Assembly (NCBI RefSeq): GCF_016545825.1
Contig: NC_052614.1
Location: forward strand, 31,397,669-31,461,668
Origin: Eucalyptus grandis
Taxonomy: Eukaryota > Streptophyta > Magnoliopsida > Myrtales > Myrtaceae
Reading direction: 5' to 3'
Length of the DNA: 64,000 nucleotides
In this document: positions 25,264-36,700 of the stretch, piece after piece
Numbering within the stretch: position 1 is the first letter of the stretch
Layout: each line of letters begins with the position of its first letter
Position numbers and translations under genes: made by a program
The notes under the pieces: model-generated
The model's database searches: none
Told to the model about the DNA's origin: nothing
The model's input: the letters and a program-made list of their open reading frames with translations, nothing else

Positions 25264-26290
25264 TGGGAAAAGTACCAAAAAAGTCATAAACCTATTGCAT
25301 TGGTACCAATTCAGTTCTAAACTTTTCAATTGGACTAATTTAGTCATAAACCTTTTAATATTGGTACCAATTCAGTCCATCCGGCCAATTTTTGCCAGCC
25401 GGCGTTGACATGGATGTCGGTTGGTAGCTGAACGCTGACATGGCAATTTTTATGATTTTTATTTTTATTTTTTTGAATTATTTATTTATTTTTATTAATT
25501 TTTTTCCTTTTTCTTTTTCTTTTCCAATGGTGGCTGCGAAGCCCTCGCCCAGCCTCTCCCAAGGCCACTAGCAAGGTGGCTTCGCTTGGATCTGGGCGAG
25601 GCCAGCCTTGCTGACGGCTGACAAGGCCGTGGCGGCCATCTCTAGGGCGGAGGCGAGGATCGAGGCCCTCGGCTAGGGCCGCGAGCGAGGCCGAGTGAGG
25701 GTTTCGTGGCCCTCACCGCCGCCCTAGTGATGGCCGCCATGGCCTCGCCAACAGCAGGCGAGGTCGCCTTCGCCTACGGTGAGGCTTGCCTCACCCAGAT
25801 CTGGGCGAAACCGCCTCGCTAGCCACTGGCGAGGCCATGGTTACCATCGCCAGGGCGGAGGCGAGGGCCGTGAAACCCTCAATTGGCCTCGCCTGCGGCC
25901 CTGGGCGAGGCTGAGTGAGGGCCGCGACCCTTGCCTTTGCCCTGGCGATGGCCGCCATGGCCTCGCCAGCCACCGGCGAGGCTGGCCTCGCCCAGATCCG
26001 GGCGAAGCCACCTCGCCGACGGCCCTAGGAGAGGCCGGGCGAGGACCGCGACCCTTGCCAGCAGCAAGCGAGGGCTTTGTGACCCTCGCCCAATGGCCGG
26101 AAAAGAAAAGGAAAAAAAAGAAAAAAATTAATAAAAAAATCATAAAAATCACCTCGGCCCGCCAAAATTGGCGGATGGATGAATTGGTAGCAATATTAAA
26201 AGGTTTAGGACTAAATTGGTCCAATTGAAAAGTTTATGATTGAATTGGTACCAATGCAATAAGTTTAGGACTTTTTTGGTACTTTTCCCT
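25264..26290. mobile_element. Mutator-like TIR element, family A copy 2, inside the 3' LTR
   Basis: Its 1027 bp run from TGGGAAAAGTACCAAAAAAG to CTTTTTTGGTACTTTTCCCT and are flanked by AATCAGAA (25256-25263) and AATCATAA (26291-26298). The 5' LTR has the empty site AATCAGGA at 34690-34697. The arms are AT-rich, while the core at about 25530-26100 is strongly GC-rich, built of GGCGAGG/CCTCGCC-like units. Open frames in the core on both strands are compositional artefacts. Confidence 0.9.
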
Positions 26291-27394
26291 AATCATAACA
26301 CATACAAGAATTGTCACACACACTGTCGACACATGTGTTCCAATTATGACGACCTCTCGGGCCACGACTAACACAAGTGTTGGCGGTCTTTCAGCATAAC
26401 TAGGTATCATTTTGCCCCGTCGGGCACGGCAACGTCTAAAACCCCTGCCTAGACGGCATTCCATAAAGGAGCATTGGTCTAGCCTCAACCGCAACTCGAC
26501 TTTCGGACCCTTGCCGGGCATCTAATAAAATCGGGCATCGTCTCCAAACTCTCGTTGGGCAGCGGGTTCAATTACATGGCCACTCAAGCACATAATCAAT
26601 CAAGTCCACTTTTATTGCCACAATTAACCAAGAATACAACACTTCCCTTTCAAATGGTAAGCTTGGGTAACTCCATTTTTTTTTCTCTAAAACTTTCCGA
26701 AATAAATTCGTATGTGATCACGTATTTGAAATTAACCAGTTAAACTTTACACACTTCTACTTTAAAATCTCCTTGTTTTATTGAGCACTTGGGTAATCCC
26801 ATTTTTTTTCTTTAAAACTTTCCGAAATAAATTTGTACGTAGTCACGTACTTGAAATCAACCAGTCAAACTTTACACACTTCTACTTTAAAACCTCCTTA
26901 TTTTATTGAGCACATAAAATTTGACGTCCAAACCCGACACCTCAATTTTTTTCCATTTAATTGCCCATAAAACCAAGTTTTGTATTAAAAATTGATAACT
27001 ACCATAGAGCAATCAATTGCATAATAACACACGTACAAGCCATCAAAAGCATGCATAATTTCATCCAAGAAAACGAGCGTAAAATTCTATGTAACAACTA
27101 ATCCATCACTAATTACGCTAATTATGATTAATTAAATAAATTGCGATTAATTAAACTAAACCAAATTAATTAATCTAACCATGATTAATTAACCTAATCG
27201 TAATTACTTAAACTAATCGCAATTAAAATTAATCTAAACCATTCTTAATCTAAATTAAACTAAACCTAGCAAAATTAAGACTCAAACACTATTAGTTCTA
27301 ATCTAATCACCCCTCAGCGCAATTAACGACCTAATCAATGATTATGGAGTTAACTCATGGGTTTTTGACGGCAGCAGGGTCGCATTGACGACGG

Positions 27395-27960
27395 CGTGAC
27401 AGCATTGAGGACGTGCCACTCAAGGATCGAACAAGGCTCAATGGCAGCGGTGGCGGTCCTTCCAAGCTCTCGGCCAAGGGGGGGCTTGGCTCAGGCTAGT
27501 TGGTGGAGGTGTTGGGCGAGGTTGCTGGTGGTGGGTGGCTCGGTGAAGTCGGGGATGGTAGTGGTGAGGTGGTGGCGTGAGGCGCTACTGGTGATGTTGC
27601 GGGCGTGTTGGGTTTTGGCAGGTGGTGGCTGGACGCTGAAACTGGTGGTGGCTACTGGAGTTGGGACGCTGGCGAAGGAGTGGTGATGTGGTTGAGCGGT
27701 GAAGAAAACGTTGGGGTGGGGACGTGAGGTGCAGGTGGTGGATTGAAGTTGGCGGTGTTAGAATGATGTGGTGATGGAGGCAAGATGGTGAGATGGTGAG
27801 ATGGTGGAGCTGGCGTGAGGTGGTGAGCTGAACGTGGTGGTGGTGGGATGATGTGATGCTGGCGGTGTGGGTGGGGGGTGACGAGAAGATGGAGTTGCGG
27901 TGGGATGATGGGTAAAATGAAGATGAAGGTGGAGACGGGAAGGTGCTGGGATGAGTGAAT
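27395..27960 (+). repeat. G-rich GGTGGTGG-type stretch in the 3' LTR
   Basis: A long strand-asymmetric tract has many GGTGG, GGTGGTGGG and GATGGTG units. The counterpart in the other LTR is 35675-36250. The complementary strand gives long Pro/His/Ser open frames, an effect of composition. It contains several runs of G that could form quadruplexes. Confidence 0.7.
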
Positions 27961-28875
27961 GGTGATGGGGTTGTGTGAGGACAAAGGAAATGGAGAAGAG
28001 GGCTAGTTGGCTGCAGCAGGAAGGAGGGGAATGCACGCATGGGGGAGAGAGAGAGAGAGGGGGCCAATCAAAAACCTTAGCAAAATATCTAATTCATCAT
28101 CACATGGCCTCCAAAGTCTTCTATACCCATCTTCTTTCCCCCAATCACAATTTACCTCTAATTTCCTACAATTAAACCCTTTTGGGGTAGAAAAATCCAA
28201 TTTCTCATCCCATCCGAATTTCATTTCCTTTTTCTTTTTGTCCGAAATTCATTTTTCTGCAAATTTTGGACTCGTAGAAAATTCGCCGAAAGATGAGACG
28301 ACGTCCAATAAATAAATCATGACACGCTCAAACGCTCGATTTTCAAAACCGAATTAAATTTCGTGGTTAAAATCGATCGAACGCGACTTTAGCACGACCT
28401 AATCTATCGGGTAGCTTTTAGGGGTTTTAGTGCATTTGACCCGTGGTCGATAATTTTCGATCCACGTTTGTGCATCTTCGAATTGTAAACTACCCTCGAT
28501 TGTCATGTAATCATGAGGTTCAATTACGTGTCATGAATATAATATCGATAGAAAATTGGTTTATTGCCGTTCGACGCAAATATCGTAATCATGCGAAACC
28601 ACCCTCAATTCAACTACGTACTTCCATCGAATTGACTTATATCCGTTCGCTAATCAATTTATAACGGTGTCATATTGACCCTTGCTGATTATTATGGCTG
28701 AATGGTCGGTTTCTGATTGAATTCTCTAGTCTGTTGCATTTATATTCCTTAATTGCCTCACCTAATAGATTAGTTAACTCGTGAGTGATCAGTTCCGAGT
28801 AAAATAATCATAAGCGCGTCGATGAAATAACCATTTCATATATTCAAAATAGGGGCCAAATTTTGGGATGTCACA

Positions 28876-28889
28876 ATTTTTCCTCTCTT
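28876..28889 (-). other. Polypurine tract of the chromovirus
   Basis: On the minus strand, AAGAGAGGAAAAAT lies immediately before the 3' LTR start TGTGACAT, as expected for plus-strand priming. Confidence 0.7.
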
Positions 28890-28919
28890 ATAAAAATTTC
28901 ATTCTCGAAATTTAAACGA

Positions 28920-30240
28920 CTACAATCCTTCCATGAAAAGATGAGAGTATTGATGTCTCATCGACTCTTTGCTTTCCCACGTGACTCCCTCTATTCCGTG
29001 ATGTTGCCAAACCACTTTAACCAAGGGAATCGTCTTGCTGCATAGTACTTGCTCTTTTCGATCCACTATCCGAACCAATCTCTCCATGTACGACACCCTC
29101 TCGTCCACATCTATTTCTTCAAAATTCAGCATGTGGGTTGGATTAGGTTCGTACTTCCTCAACATTGATACGTGGAAGACGTCATGCACTTGAACAAGTC
29201 TCGGTGGCAACGCGAGACGATACGCCAAAGTCCCGATTCGCTTTAAAATTTCAAAGGGACCGACGTACCTTGGGCTTAGCTTCCCTTTCTTGCTAAAGCG
29301 TGCAGTACCTCTTATTGGTGACACTTTGAGGAATACGTGTTCACCTACTCGGAACTCCAGTGGTCTACGCTGCTTATCTACATAGCTCTTCGGACGGCTC
29401 TAAGCGGTCTTGAGTCTATCTCGAATGATTTTGATGGCATTGATTGACTACTGAACTAACTCAAGGCTAGTAATCTTACGCTCTCTAACTTCATCCCAAT
29501 AGATAAGAGTTTAGTAGGCCTTGCCATACAACACTTCAAATGGTGCCATCTTGATACTCTGCTGATAGCTGTTGTTGTAGATGAACTCAACTAGATGAAG
29601 CTGTTTCTCCCAACTTCCTTTGAAGTCCAATACACAAGCTCGCAACATATCCTTGAGCATTTGAATAGTCCTCTCAGACTGATCATTCGTCTGTGGATGA
29701 TAGGCCGTGCTGTACTGCAGTTTTGTTCCCAAGGTAGTTTGCAAACTTTTCTAAAAAGCTGCCGTAAACTTCGGGTCTCGATTTGACGTAATCGTCACCG
29801 GCACTCCATGGAGACGAACTTTCTGTCGTACGTACAATTCAACATACCTATCCAATGTGAAATCCTTTTGCACGGCGATGAAATCAGCCAACTTCATCAA
29901 CCTGTCGACTACGGCCCATATGGAATCATTACCTCATAGACTCCTTGGCAATTCCATCACAAAATCCATTGTGATATGTTTCCATTTCTACTAGGAAATC
30001 TCGAGAGGTTGCAAAAGTTCTCCAGGCTTGTAATGTTGTGCTTTCACTTGTTGGCACGTCAGACACTTGGCAACATGTCTGGCGATATTTACTTTCATAC
30101 CGATATACCAATAGTGTTGACGTAGTTTTGATACATTTTTGTGCTGCCCGAATGAATGCTGTAACTGCTACGATGGGCTTCGAAGAAGATTTCCTTCTTA
30201 AGCTCCTCATCATTGGGTACACACAATCGTCCACGAAACT
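28920..30240 (-). pseudogene. Chromovirus integrase and chromodomain remnant
   Basis: The zinc-finger region is visible at about 30030-30110 (HVAKCLTCQQVKAQHY). The core follows at 29511-29744 with [20 protein letters not shown] and [19 protein letters not shown]. The C-terminal part at 28920-29324 reads LSPRYVGPFEILKRIGTLAY and VHDVFHVSMLRKY and ends in a chromodomain-type motif (VKVVWQHHGIEGVTWESKES). The usual TDGQSER is TNDQSER. Several frameshifts separate the parts. Integrase would insert the cDNA; the chromodomain directs it to marked chromatin. Confidence 0.88.
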
Positions 30241-31743
30241 TTAGTATTCCATCCTCTGTGACATGAAAGTTAGCTTTCCTCTTTTCCGCATCCTCATGCA
30301 GAACTTTTTTGGATTTCAGGGTTTATCAACTGCAATGTCTTAATCTACATCTGCACTTTCGGTTCAATTCTAAGGGTAGCTATGTGACTTGAAAGCTAGC
30401 CTACCTCAAATTTGAAATCAAAATCTCGAACTCCTTCAAGTAGGATCCATTCTTGAACCATCATCTGTGCAATCGACGACTTCCGACTTAACGCATTCGC
30501 AACCTTATTGGCCTTTCCAGGATGATACAAGATGTCGCCAGTTGTAGTCCTTGAGAAGCTTCATCCAACAACATTGCCTCATGTTCAACTCCTTCTAAGA
30601 GAATAAATACTTCAAGCTTTGATGGTCCGTAAAGATCTGGAACTTTTCTCCGCATAAGTAATACCTCCAAATCTTCAGGGCAAAGATGATCGCTGCTAGT
30701 TTCAAGTCATGCGTCGGATAATTCAACTCATGAAGCCTCAGTTGACGAGATGTGTATGCAACAACTCTCCCATGTTACATTAAAACGCAACTTAGCCCTC
30801 TGAACAACACATCGCTATAAATCTCATATCCCCCAAGACTAGACGGAATCATCAACACGGGTGTGGTAGTCAGCTTATGCTTAAGCTCTTAGAAACTATA
30901 CTTGCACTTATCCGTCCATTCGAACTTCTCTTCCTTCTTCAACAATCAAGTCAGAGGCATGGCGATTGCAGAAAATCTTTCCACAAATCATCTATAATAG
31001 CCTGCCAATTCCAAGAAACTTTGAATCTCTGTCACCGTTGTTGGTCTCAGCCAGTTTATGACAACTTCAATCTTGGTTGGGTCCACAAAAATCCTTTCGC
31101 CAGAAATTACGTGACCTAAGAAAGCTACACGAGTTAGCCAAAATTCACACTTACTAAACTTGGCATACAGCTCGTGTTCTCGCAAGGTTTGAAGCACCGT
31201 CCTTAAGTGTCGTTCATGCTCCTCTGGACTTCTTGAATACACCAAGATGCCATCGATAAACACAATCACGAACCGGTCTAGATACTCCTTGAATACTCGA
31301 TTCATCAAATCCATGAAAGCAACTAGGGCATTGGTCAGACCGAACGGCATTACGGTGAATTCATAATGGTCATAATAGGTACGAAAAGCTGTCTTCGGTA
31401 TATCTTCCTTCTTAATCCTCAACTGATGGTAACCTATCCTTAGGTCAATCTTGGAAAATATCGATGCTCCCTGCAACTGATCAAACAAATCATAAATTCT
31501 TGACAATGGATACTTGTTCTTGATCGTTACTTGATTGAGTTGCCGATAGTCGATGTAAAGGCGCAACGAACCATCCTTCTTCCTTACAAACAAAACTGGC
31601 ACTCCCCAAGGCGATGCACTAGGACATATAAAGCCTTTGTCCAACAACTCCTGCATCTGTACCTTTAGTTCCTTTAACTCTAATAGTGCCATGCGGTAAG
31701 GAGCCTTATAAATTGGCTCCGTCCCAAGGGCTAACTCAATCAC
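30241..31743 (-). pseudogene. Chromovirus reverse transcriptase / RNase H remnant
   Basis: 30988-31743 is an open stretch of 251 codons covering most of the [62 protein letters not shown], then [19 protein letters not shown]. The catalytic motif is FIDG where active enzymes have FIDD, so the second aspartate is lost. RNase H follows with frameshifts: pieces [20 protein letters not shown] and SLKYLF are readable at about 30590-30690. Confidence 0.9.
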
Positions 31744-31761
31744 GAACTCGATCTCCCTTTT

Positions 31762-32382
31762 TTAGGGCAAACCGGGCAATTCCTTAGGAAACACGTCAGA
31801 AAAATCTTGCACCACGGCGTTGTCCTCAATTCTTGGCTCCTCAACTAACGTATTAATTACGGTTGCCAAATAACCTTGGCAACCCACCTCTAACAATTGG
31901 GTTGACTCAAGCAATGAGATTAAGGTAATCGAGTGTCCTCCTCCACTTCTAATAAACTCGAAACTTTTATTCGTTAATGGGTTAAACTGAATCGCTTTAC
32001 GATAACAGTCTACTGTAACTCGTTGCTTGGTGAGACAATCCATACCAATAATTACATCAAAATCAAACATGGCCAGCACATTCAAATCTATAATTTCCTC
32101 TCGCTCACCGATCACTAACTTGGAACCAAGTCACCTTATTACCGACAACACTTTATCCTTTAATGGGGTGGATATACTAATGACTGCTCCCAACGATTCT
32201 AAACTTAATCCTACTAACTTAATGAATTGCTTAGCAATAAATAAATAGGTAGCTCTAGGATCAAATAAAGCATAAGCAGCATAGTCATTTAGTGAGACCG
32301 TACCTGTAACCACGTTCTGTGAATCCTCTATCTCACTTCGAGTGACAGCATACACCATTCCTTGCATCGGAGGCTTGCTCAA
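31762..32382 (-). pseudogene. Chromovirus protease region
   Basis: VSLNDYAAYALFDPRATYLFI holds the aspartic protease site, normally D-(S/T)-G-A, here D-P-R-A and so presumably inactive. It is followed by IDLNVLAMFDFDVIIGMDCL, the usual second protease block, and VQDFSDVFPKELPGLP, the linker into RT. Confidence 0.85.
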
Positions 32383-32481
32383 AATTCCCTATTGTGCGCT
32401 CTGCGACACACTCCCTCCTGATTGCCCTATGTATGGCAATGGCGTTTGTGCTCCCATGGGCCTGCGCAAACAATTCTTCAC

Positions 32482-33600
32482 CTAGTGGCCGTGCCAGCCA
32501 CATCCGTAGCACGCTTCGGTTCTAGCAAGACATGTGATTGGTCCATATTTCCTTCCACTGAATTGGCACACACCATTTGTATTGGGTGTTGGCTTTCCAA
32601 TTCCACCCTTCTGGTTGGGAGGAAGGTAATATTTTCCTCCCATCATCGGCCTTTTTCCCAAACCAATTGATATCCTTGTTGGGCACAAATTGCGACCCGG
32701 ATGTTGCGGCCCATTCATTCAGGTTCCTCTCTATCAGTTGGGCCTTCTCATACAGCTCATCATAGTCATCGAGATTCAGCGATACTAGCGGGTCCTTGAT
32801 CTCTAGTCTCAGACCATCTCTAAACCTCCTCGCCCTGTCCACCGGGTCCTCAATGAACCCCAATGCATACTTGGACAATTCAACGAACTTTGCCTCGTAT
32901 TGGTCCATTGACATCTGACTCTGATGAAGGCGTTGGAACTCTTCTACTCCCTCGTGCAGTCCGAAAAATACTTCCTGTAGAAGACCTCAACTAAGGTATC
33001 CCACTTTAGGACCGTACCTTTGGGAAATACTCTCCCTTTGGTGGCTTCCCACCACGTACTCGCGTTACCTTGTAGCTGGTAGACTACTAGGATTACCTTG
33101 TCTTCATCAGAGCACCTCAGTAGTGCGAAGACTTTTTCTAATTCTTGAATCAAGAAGGTTGTAGCTTCCGGATCACTCGATCCAGTGAACCTTGGTGGCT
33201 TCAGTTTCAGGAACTGCTCCACTAGTTTATGCATCAGCCGCTCACCATTCCCATTTCCTAGTGGGACTTCAGCAAGTGCGATGGCAACAGCAACAATGGC
33301 ATTGGCAGTAACAGTGGCGGCGGCGACAGCAGCAGCTTGGTTTTGAGCCTATTGACCGATCATATTTCCTAAAGTGTCTAGCACCTACATGATCCCATCC
33401 AACCTAGGATTGCCTGGTGCTCCTCTTCTTGTACCAGCCTGAGGCGATACTCTTCTTCCAGTACTAATCTCAACTGATGCTCTCCCTCTAATATCCGCTC
33501 GTCTTGGTGCCCTCCCTCTAGCATTTGTCATAGCTACTACGGCCCTTCTCTGAGGGGCTCTCTGCTTAGGGTCGCTTATCTGGTAGAATCTTTATAGAAC
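32482..33600 (-). pseudogene. Chromovirus gag remnant
   Basis: The blocks FLKLKPPRFTGSSDPEA, YQLQGNASTWWEATKG and YRKYFSD (32944-33234) are typical plant chromovirus gag. A frameshift leads to MSMDQYEAKFVELSKYA and DRARRFRDGLRLEIKDPLVS (32522-32914), and then a zinc-knuckle remnant near 32490 with CYGCGWHGH. The region 33240-33600 encodes the low-complexity, Ala/Arg-rich gag N terminus. Confidence 0.85.
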
Positions 33601-33746
33601 TTGCTTATTGATTCCCACAAGGAATCAGAAATCTGAGCAACCCGCACAAAACAATCAATCAATCACAAGCATAGGCGTAAGGAAAATGTCTTTCCTAACT
33701 AACTATCCCAAGACCCATTGCACCTTATCACTCCAATTCTGAACTA

Positions 33747-33759
33747 GGCTCTGACACCA
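33747..33759 (-). other. Primer binding site of the chromovirus
   Basis: TGGTGTCAGAGCC on the minus strand differs by one base from the initiator-Met tRNA complement TGGTATCAGAGCC. It lies about 15 bases inside the estimated 5' LTR end. Confidence 0.7.
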
Positions 33760-33774
33760 CTTAAACGATCAATC

Positions 33775-36700
33775 AATCACGCCCTGAACCTCAAGTACGC
33801 GAACATGTCTCAGGGCTCGATTAAAAATGCGATGTACCAGGACACATCGTCGACCCTTTTTTTTATTTTTTTATTTTTTGATTAAATGCATATGGAAGCG
33901 AATTAAATAACACCCAGTCAACCATAAAAAATAGGGATAGTAAAAACACCACAACAATCTTTCACAAACTACGATTTATTTATTAACAGGCTCACCCGAA
34001 GAGTTCATATATACAAGCCTACCAAAAGTGATCTCCTGCACGTCCTACCAACAAAAAGGGTCTAGGTCGGGGCTAACTTCCAAATGTACAACTACCACAA
34101 GCTCCTACAACCTCCGCTCTAATACCCATACCTGCACCCAGCCAAGAATTCGGGCAAGTCGCTAGGTGAGCAGGGCTCCCCAAGCCCTTCCGACTCAGTA
34201 TCTAGATCTATTATGACACCATCCGGGATGTTGATATCCATTGAGTTATTGTCCTACTCAACCTCATTTCCTACTGGTGGCCCATCAAAACCGTGCGTGG
34301 GACCCTCCTGACCCCCATTTGGTTCCGTAATAAACCAAGCCTTGAAGCAGTGGGGCACCAGGTTCACAAAACCCTCGTCGACCCACACCATCGTCACTAC
34401 CAACTCAGGGCATTGGTTGGTCCCAGGGATCGGGTAGAGGGTAGTCTCTACCTCCATATCTCAGGGGACCCCGAATCGAACTGGGCATATCTCCATTCTA
34501 AGGACCTGAAATATTTAACCACGACGAGGTGAGATAAAAATCTCAGCGAGTTGAAATCCTTAAGCCTTGATTAGGATGCAAATTCGTCTCGAGGGCGGCC
34601 TAAGCACACATAAACTCACCCCGCCTTGGCACATCCATGCACATTAGCACGTCTCGTACAATAACAACAAAGTAATGTGCATAAATAATAATCAGGACAC
34701 ATACAAGAATTGTCATGTGCACTATTGACACATGTGTCCCAATTATTATGACCCCATGGGCCACAGCTAACACAAGTATTGGTGGTCTTCTAGAATAACT
34801 GGGCATCATCCCACCCCGTCATGCACGGCAACATCTAGAACCCTGCCTAGACGGCATTCCATGAAGGAGTAGCGGTCCGTTCTCAATTGCGACTCGGCTT
34901 CTGGACCCCCGCCGGGCATCCGATAAAATCGGGCATTGTCCCCAAACTTCCATTGGTTGATGGGTTCAATTACATGACCACTCAAGCACATACTCAATCA
35001 AGTCTACTTTTATTGCCACAATTAGCCAAGAATACAACATTTCCCTTTCAAATGGTAAACTTGGGTAACCCCATTTTTTTTCTTTAAAACTTTCCGAAAT
35101 AAATTCGTACATGGTCACGTATTTGAAATCAACTCGTCAAACTTTGCACACTTCTACTTTAAGACCTTATTTTATTAAGCACATAAAATTTGGCATCCAA
35201 ACCTGACACATCATTTTTTTTTCCATTTAATTGCCCATAAAACCAAGTTTTGTATTAAAAATTGATAACTACCATAAAGCAATCAATTGCATAATAACAC
35301 ACGTACAAGCCATCAAAATCATGCATAATTTCATCCAAGAAACGAGCATAAAATTCTACATAACGACTAATCTGTCACTAATTACGCTAATTACGATTAA
35401 TTAAATAAATTACGATTAAATAAAAATTATGATTAATTAAACTAAACCAAATTATTTAATCTAACCATGATTAATTAACTTAATCATAATTAATCAGACT
35501 AATCACAATTAAAATTAATCTAAACCATTCTTAATATAAATTAAACTAAACCAAGCTTAAGTAAGACTAAACACTATTAGTAATAATCTAAGCACCCCTA
35601 AGTGAAATTAACAGCCTAATCAATAATTAGGAAGTTAACTCACGGGTTTTTTTTACAGTGGCAAGCTTGTAGCGATGGCGACGCAATGGTGTCGAGGACA
35701 TGCCACTTGGGGATCAAATGGGGCTCAACATCGGTGGTGGCAGTCCTTCCAAGATCTTGGCCAAGGGGGGCTTGGCTTAGCTTGGGGTTGGTTGGTGAAC
35801 GTGGTTAGCGAGGCTGCTGGCGGTGGGTGGCTCGGTGAAGTTGGGGTTGGTAGTGGTGAGGTGATGGTGTGAGGCACTGGTGGTGGTGTTACAAGCATGT
35901 CGAGTTCTAACGGGTGGTGATTGGACACTGAAGCTAGCAATGGCTGCTGGAGTTGGGATGCTGGCGAAGGAGTGGTGATGTGGTTGAGTAGTGAAGAAAA
36001 CGCTGGGGTGGAGGCATCATGTGTAGGTGGTGGATTGAAGTTGGCGGTGCTGGAATGGTGTGGTGATGGCGGCAAGGTGGTGAGATGGTGGAGCTGGTGT
36101 GAGGTGGTGTGCTAAACGTGGTGGTGGTGGGATGATGGGATGCCGGCGGTGTGGGGGGGGGGTGACGTGAAGATGGAGTTGCGGTGGGATGATGGGTGAA
36201 ATGAAGATGAAGGTGGAGACGTGAGGGTGCTGGGATGAGTGAATGGTGATGGGGTGGTGTGAGGAAGAAAGGAAATGGAGAAGAGGGCTAGTCGGTTGCA
36301 GCAGGAGGGAGGAGAATGCACATGGTGTGACATTCTGATTTTCGACCCTGTCCCGATAATGTGAATTGGGCTTTTCATCGATGTGCTTATATTTTTTTTT
36401 TCTCTAAGCTGATCACTCGCGAGATAACTAATTTATCTAGTGAAGTCATTAAGGAATATAAACGTGACTGACTTGAGAATTTGAGCAAAAATCAACTGCT
36501 TGACCATGTTAATCTGCAAGAATCAATACGGCATCGTTAATCGAAAGACCAGAGATAGATCGATTCAACAGAGGCATATAATTAAATTAATCACACCTGA
36601 TTGCAAAATTCATGTCGAACGGCACTAAACCGATTTTTCTGTTGATTCTGTACCTTGTACCCGTAATTGAAACATTGAGATTTTTACGACAACCGAGAGT

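Larger units (their letters stand above)
24355..28875 (-). repeat. 3' LTR of the chromovirus
   Basis: On the minus strand it starts TGTGACATCCC and ends GGCCATGACA. It contains the family A element at 25264-26290 and a G-rich (plus strand) stretch at 27395-27960. CATGG at 28038-28042 is the unoccupied version of the site hit by the solo LTR in the other LTR. Confidence 0.88.

Noticed and set aside
25779..26228. 149-codon frame and its minus-strand partners
   Set aside because: GC-rich transposon core; long frames on both strands follow from GGCGAGG-type repetition.
27585..28067. 160-codon Pro/His/Ser-rich minus-strand frame
   Set aside because: Reverse side of the G-rich LTR tract; not a protein.
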